DNA from: a virus
Length of the DNA: 24,860 nucleotides
Strand: one strand, 5' to 3'
IMG/VR virus record: IMGVR_UViG_3300027668_000093
Coordinates: 1-24,860 of that record
Part shown: positions 10,001 through 16,000 of the stretch, in pieces
Numbering within the stretch: position 1 is the stretch's first letter
Layout: each line of letters starts with the position of its first letter
Notes under the pieces: generated by a model
What the model was told of the DNA's origin: nothing
Seen by the model: the letters and a program-made list of their open reading frames with translations, nothing else
Databases searched by the model: none
Made by a program: the position numbers and the translations under genes

Positions 10001-13000
10001 CAAAACTGTTGACGTGGCTATTGGTGATATTATTGGATTATATAATGTAGATCAAATTGTTGGAACTGATACAGTAGCAACAGCAGTTGAAGCATTTTAT
10101 ACAGTAACAGATGTTTACAATAACAAAATCGAATTTGTTTCTGACAATAATGATTGGGAAAAGATTGGAACGTTAACTAATGTAAATGGAATAATTACAA
10201 AGTTTACTTCACAAAGAGTTGCTACTTTAGCAACAGCAAATGATTTAAGTACTAAGGACTTACAGTCATTAGAAATTATTTGGGTAGACGATGACGACAG
10301 CGGTAAGTGGAGAGTAATTAAGAACACTCCAGTTTATTCTCAAGCACAAACTATTAAGAGTTCACTATCGTTAGATAGTACGCAACATAACTTCGGACAT
10401 AGTATTGCTGTAAACGACTCTAATACACTTTTAGCAGTTGGTATTCCTAACAAAGGAAACGGCGAAGTACATATATTCAAGCGTAGCAGTGATGCAAACA
10501 ATCTTGTATTTGATCAAACAATTAGTGCTCCTATAACTTATGTAGATGTAGGTACGTCACAGCAATTTGGCGAAAGCGTTTCGTTTAGCCCAGACGGCAA
10601 GTATTTAATTATTGGATCACCGTATGCAAGTAACGTAAAGACTGCATATAAAGGAACATATGTTCCTGGTAATAACTATAATAAAAATGACATTATTAAA
10701 TCAGGTCCAAACTTATTTAAAGCAGTATCGGTTATTGACGGAGCAGTTGATGCAATACCGTATACTACTTTTAATTCGTATCCTGACTTAGTTTCCGAAA
10801 CAGATAGCACATTACTTAATTTACTACAAACAGGCAACTATAAACTTAATAGTAAAACTAATACCACACACTTGCTAGTTAGAGGCCCTAAAGAAGCATA
10901 CGAAGGGTCGAAAGTAGGCGACAGCATTGTGCTAAAATGGAATAGCAACAGTAACATAAACACACAAGGTTATGATGTTGCTGTTGAGCCATTTGACGGT
11001 CAATTTACTCCAATAACTGGTGCATTCTTAACAGATACACATGCTATTACAGCTAAGGTTGAAAACGTATTGCATATTGCAAACTTCCAAAACTTACCTG
11101 GCGTTGGACAAACAGTAAACAGTGCAGTAGCAAGTGGTATAGTTGCTTATGTAGGCGACAGTGACGGAGCCGCAATAGTTTATGTGTCGAATGTTAACGG
11201 ATCGTTTGCTTCAACAGGACAGTTGTCAATTGGTTCTATTGCAGTTGGTGATTATACTGAAGATTATGTAGACCCTACAGCAGAAGTAGGTGGTTATTGG
11301 ATGATAACTACTCCTGCATACGAAACAGCGGCAGATAGTTCAAACATATTTACTGATCCAGGAAACGGGTTAGTGTATCAAGACATTATTAAAGAAGGCT
11401 CAGGAAGATCACCTAACTATTATTACAATATTCAAGATAACATAACAGCTATTGGTGTAAAAGCATCGTTAAACGACCAAGTGTCGTTTATTGAGAGCTT
11501 TACTTATGAAGGCGATCCAAATGAAGTATTTGCTGTACAGAATTCTACTAAGTGGGCAATAAGGGTTCCTAAAGTATTATCGGATACATTGTCAAATACT
11601 GATCAGTTCTATCTTTTCTTAGATAACCACAGCGGAGTAGTTGATCTTACAAACACTGCATTTACCTTTGGTATTACAAACAAGCAACATACAATTTATG
11701 ATATGTGGGATGGATATATTGACTTTGTGTTTGATAACTTTAGTACAATAAACCAATTACCGTTTGAGCCAGCAGTAGGCGACACTGTACGTGATGCATC
11801 AAGTGGAGCAACAGCAGAAGTTGTATTTTATAAAAGAGAATTTAATGACATAAGAATTTATGTTAAAAATGTTACAGGTACATGGAGCCTTGGAGATAAT
11901 TGGGGCCAAACTGCTGATATCATTAGATCAGGATCGCCAGACAGAACAATGGGCGAAATTAAAGCAACTTCGTTAGGGTCGGCAGTAGTTGGTAAGATAC
12001 TAGTTATTAACGAATCAACTAACTTTGCTAATGTTGCAACTACTGAATTGCTTGACAAAGAGTATTGGATTTACGATGAAATTACTCTACAAGGTATTGC
12101 AAGAGGCGCAAACGTACCTTCGAGTAATAACAATGATTGGTCACAAGTTAATAATATTGTTGCAAGTAATGCTACAAATGCATCTGTAAGTGGACTGACA
12201 GAAGAAGGTATGATTTCTGTTTATACAATCAACGAAGTTAACCAGTTTGACATTAACAGTTCTTATGTAATGCCTGAAAGAGAAAACCATAAACACTTTG
12301 GCGATGAAATACAAATAACTCAAGTTGATAAATTGTATAAAGTTGCAGTTGCATCCGGCGGAAATGACACACAGTCTAATCCAGGTAGTATACACTTTAT
12401 TAAGCACGGTTCTTTTAACACAGTTGGAAATACAGTTGAAACGTATAACTGGCAACTAGACGTTAATCCGTTATTTAGGGGAGTGTTTAATTCAACTACA
12501 TTCTATAAAGTAGGCGAAATTGTTAATTATCTTGGTACAATGTATAGTGCAAACATAAACATTGCTAGTGGACTAGCATTTGTAGCAAGTAACTGGACCG
12601 CATTAACAGCAACAACGTCACACGTTGGTTACATTCCTAGTACACCGGAACAATTAGTAATTGGTGAAGGTATTTATACCCCAGAGGGCGGCATAAGAGA
12701 CTTTGCTAGACGATTTGACCAAGATAAACTTGGACAAGTATTAATTACTAGTACAAAAATACAAGGTAATGATAGTACAGGATCAAGAGCAGTTAATGTA
12801 TACAGACAAGTTAACGGACAGTTTACTTTATCTCAAACAATTGAAGCTCCGTACTTAGATGTAAGCACAGACACACTTACTGGGTATGCTGACACAATAT
12901 CAATTAGTGCAGACGGCACTATGATTGCTATAGGCGAACCTTATAACAACTCTGTTGCAACTGCCCAAGGTAAAGTGTATCTTTATAAGTTAACAGGCGG

Positions 13001-16000
13001 AACATTTGTACTATCACAAACATTGTACAGCCATAACAACGAAGTAGCAGAACAATTTGGTAGTGCAGTTAGCTTTGACGGCAATCAACTAGCAGTAACG
13101 TCATTGCAAGGCGACATTGATACGCTAACAACATATGATACTGATACAACTTACTTTGATAATAAGTTTACTAACTTTAAAAATTCAATGATGGATAGTG
13201 GTGTTGTTTACGTTTATGAAAGAATTAATGAAACATTAGTATACGCTGAAGAGTTTATATTCGATGATTATTCGTCGATGGCATTTGGTAAAAACTTATT
13301 AGTAAGTAACAACCACGTGTATGCAAGTATGCCTAGAATGACAGACTACAATACCTATCAAGGTATGGTTGTTGATTACAGAAAAGTAATTGGTACAACT
13401 GCTTGGGTGACTCACAGAAGTCCATTAGATCAAGTTGATTTGTCTAATATAAAAAGTGCATTTTTGTATAACACTAAAACTAATACATTAATAGCAGACA
13501 TTGATGTTATTGATCCTGTTCAGGGAAGAATTCCTGGCATAGCAGAACAAGAGTTAAGTTTTAAAACATATTATGATCCAGCATCTTTTAATATTGGTAA
13601 TGATAGCGTAGTAGTTGACACACTAGCGGGCTGGACAAAGCAAGCAGTGGGCAAACTGTGGTGGGATTTAAGTGCAGTTAAGTATTATAACTATTATCAA
13701 AATGATATTACTTACCAAACAAACTTTTGGGGAGAATTATTCCCAGGTACTTCTATAGACGTTTACGAATGGGTAGAAACAGAATTTCTTCCAAGTGAAT
13801 GGGATACAATTACTGATACAGAAGAAGGAATTGCAACTGGAATAAGCGGATTAAGTAAATATGGCGATACTGCATACAGTGAAGCACTAGTATGGGACGA
13901 AGTATCAGCAACGTCTAGAAAAACATATTACTACTGGGTGTTAAATAAGAAGACAACTCCAAATGTAGAGTCTAGGACAATGAGCGCACAGGCTGTACAA
14001 ACACTTATTAAAGATCCAGCAGGAGCAGGACACAAGTTTGTTGCACTTATGTCTAAAGATAGGTTTGCATTGTTTAATGTAGCTAACTCTATGACAGACA
14101 CGGATGTTGCACTTAACATTCGTTATTGGACTACGGCTAATAAGAATCAAAACATACACAACGAATATCAAATGATATCGCAAGGTGTTGCAAGTAGTAA
14201 GCCTAACAAAGATATTGAACGCAAATGGTTTGATAGTTTAATTGGTTACGATTCTAAAGACAGAATTATACCTGATCCGGCATTAAGTGTAAAAACAAAA
14301 TATGGAATTCAAGACAGACCAAGACAGGGTATGTTTGTAAACCGGGCTGAAGCATTAAAGCAAATAATTGAAAGAACTAATGATATATTAGCAAAAACTA
14401 TTATTGTTGATGAGTTTAATATTATTGATCTAGTAAAAAATGACCCAGTACCGAGTGCTAGTACACAACTTTATGATGCAGTAATTGATACTTATGAAGA
14501 TATAGCATTTTTAGGAATTGCAAATAAAACAGTTCCGACACTTACGCCTACGGTAGTTGATGGAAAACTTAAACAAATTTTAATTACTGCATCTGGCAGG
14601 GGCTATATTGATTCTACTTATGTTAGCGGAACTAGAAAAGGTCCAAAGATTACTGTTACTGGTATAGGTACTGGAGCAGAAGTTGAATGTACTTTAAATG
14701 AATTAGGACAAATTTCAACAGTTACTATTGTTAACGCAGGTAAAGGTTATGATAATTCTACAGTACTTACAGTTAGAAACTTTACAGTACTAGTTAAGTC
14801 TGATATTAATGTTTCGAACAAATGGAGCATGTATCAGTTAGTTGCCGGTAAGTGGATAAGAAATATTAGTCAACGATTTGATACAAACTTATACTGGAAC
14901 TACAAAGACTGGTACGCTACTGGATACAACTCCTTTACTTCTGTAGTTGATTTAATTACTGCAAGCTATCAGTTAGATGGAATAGTTAACGACATTGGCG
15001 ATACTGTAAAAATTGAAAATGTTGGATCGGGTGGATGGTTATTACTAGAAAAAATTAAAAATGAAGTTGATGTTGATTATACTGTAAATTATAAAACAGT
15101 AGGAAAGCAAAATGCAACTATTGCGTTTACTGAGTCATTGTACAATGTAAACACAAGTAAAATTGGATTTGATAGCAACAACTATGATACAGTATTTTTT
15201 GATGCACAACCTGTTACTGAAACTAGAATAATACTTGAAACAATAAGAGATCATCTTTTTGTTGACAACTTAGAAGTAGAATATAATAACTTATTCTTAG
15301 CTAGTGTTAGGTATGCATTTAGTGAACAGCCAAATATTGACTGGGCATTTAAATCAAGTTTTGTAAAAGCACAACACAATTTGGGTAAACTAGCACAAAG
15401 AGTTACATTTAAAAATGACAATTTAGAAAGTTACCAAACTTATATAAACGAAGTTAAGCCCTACAAAACTAAAGTTAGAGAGTATGTAAGTTCTTATAAT
15501 AATACAGACCTTACACAATCAACAATATCAGACTTTGATTTACCGCCGAAGTATAGTATTGCAGACGGAAAAATTAAAGCTTCTAGTGCCAAGGCTTCAG
15601 ACATTGCAGTGTACGGTGAAAGAGCTGTATCTTCATATCCGGACAAGCACTGGTTTGATAATGTTGGATATCAAATTACAAGTGTTGAAATTGGTAATAA
15701 AGGGTCTGCATATAACTTACCTCCAGTAATTAGATTTGAAGGAGGCGGTGGCACAGGTGCTACAGCAAAGGCATTCTTAAACAACGGCAAATTAAGCAAA
15801 ATACAAGTATTAACTCCTGGTAGCGGGTACATTAGCGCACCAACTATTATAGTTGAAGGCGGATTAAGCAACACTGGAACAATTGGCAACGCAACTGCAA
15901 TTTTAGGTAATGGCGTAGTTAGAGGTACTAAAGTTTCGTTTAAATTCGATAGGGTAAGCGGATTACCTTACATTACTACATTGGCTACAACAGAAACATT

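Noticed and set aside
15535-15729. 64-codon + strand frame inside the giant gene
   Set aside because: It overlaps a well-supported frame, has no ribosome site and shows no recognisable motif.
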